This document shows positions 6,103-6,233 of a stretch of 6,233 bases of DNA, in pieces. Source of the stretch: Conexibacter sp. GTDB taxonomy: Bacteria > Actinomycetota > Thermoleophilia > Solirubrobacterales > Solirubrobacteraceae. The stretch is from the NCBI GenBank assembly GCA_025964055.1, contig JAOPZP010000373.1, forward strand, positions 1 through 6,233, read 5' to 3'. A model generated the notes under the pieces. It did not search any database and was not told the DNA's origin. It worked only from the letters and a program-made list of their open reading frames with translations. Position 1 is the first letter of the stretch; each line of letters starts with the position of its first letter. A program made the translations under genes and the position numbers.

Positions 6103-6233
6103 ATGCGAGCCCTCGTGCAGCGCGTCAGCCGCGCCTCGGTCACCGTCGACGGCGAGACGATCGCGGCGATCGGGCCCGGTCTGCTCGTCCTGCTCGGCGT
6201 GACCCACGGCGACGACGAGGCCGCCGCCGACAA
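6103..6233 (+). CDS. dtd: D-aminoacyl-tRNA deacylase, N-terminal part
   Basis: Only the first 43 codons are present, and the frame runs off the right edge. The N-terminus MRALVQRVSRASVTVDGE, followed by IGPGLLVLLGVTHGD, is the strongly conserved opening of the Dtd (DTD1) family, which hydrolyses D-amino acids, and glycine mischarged on tRNA-Ala, from tRNA in the cytoplasm. The catalytic SQFTL and NSGPFT motifs lie further along in this family of about 145 residues and are outside the window. The ATG fits the usual N-terminus exactly. An out-of-frame ATG at 6095 is not a sensible start. The gene lies downstream of the repeat array, 301 bp after the permease stop, so it is probably a separate transcription unit. 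Confidence 0.9.
   Translation, partial: MRALVQRVSRASVTVDGETIAAIGPGLLVLLGVTHGDDEAAAD

Noticed and set aside
5867..6202. Open frame running through the repeats into dtd
   Set aside because: It reads repeat sequence and then crosses the dtd start out of frame; the composition is Arg/Ser/Ala-rich with no family resemblance.

Overview
The window is very GC-rich, with G or C at nearly every third codon position, GTG starts and tightly packed genes. Together with the protein types (a long SF2 helicase, a TlpA-like thioredoxin, an actinobacterial-looking GalT, an AEC permease and Dtd) this suggests a high-GC actinomycete. My guess is the Thermoleophilia/Solirubrobacterales, but that is a judgement from protein flavour and was not tested by a search.

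Layout. The left half (1-3109, minus strand) is one long open frame that runs off the left edge. It encodes an SF2 DEAD/DEAH-box helicase of at least 1036 residues, with two oddities: an acidic block of about 80 residues (52 Asp/Glu) inserted just before the Walker A motif, and a long low-complexity basic and Gly/Asn-rich C-terminal tail. A divergent intergenic region (3110-3291) separates it from a compact plus-strand cluster: a membrane-anchored TlpA/ResA-like thioredoxin (3292-3885), a galactose-1-phosphate uridylyltransferase-like protein (3892-4878) and an AEC-family permease (4875-5801). The gaps are 6 nt and then a 4-nt GTGA overlap, so the three are probably cotranscribed and translationally coupled. 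No shared pathway is obvious.

The GalT-like protein keeps the catalytic H-x-H-x-Q motif but lacks the residues that bind zinc and iron in E. coli GalT.

The most unusual DNA is at 5768-5991: four head-to-tail copies of a 56-bp unit with no spacers. The array starts inside the last codons of the permease gene, so each copy carries a version of the permease C-terminal tail and its TGA stop. Because 56 is not a multiple of 3, these stops fall in all three forward frames. After about 110 bp of unassigned sequence, the window ends in the first 43 codons of dtd (D-aminoacyl-tRNA deacylase). I see no RNA gene, insertion sequence, CRISPR array or complete new defence-like system.
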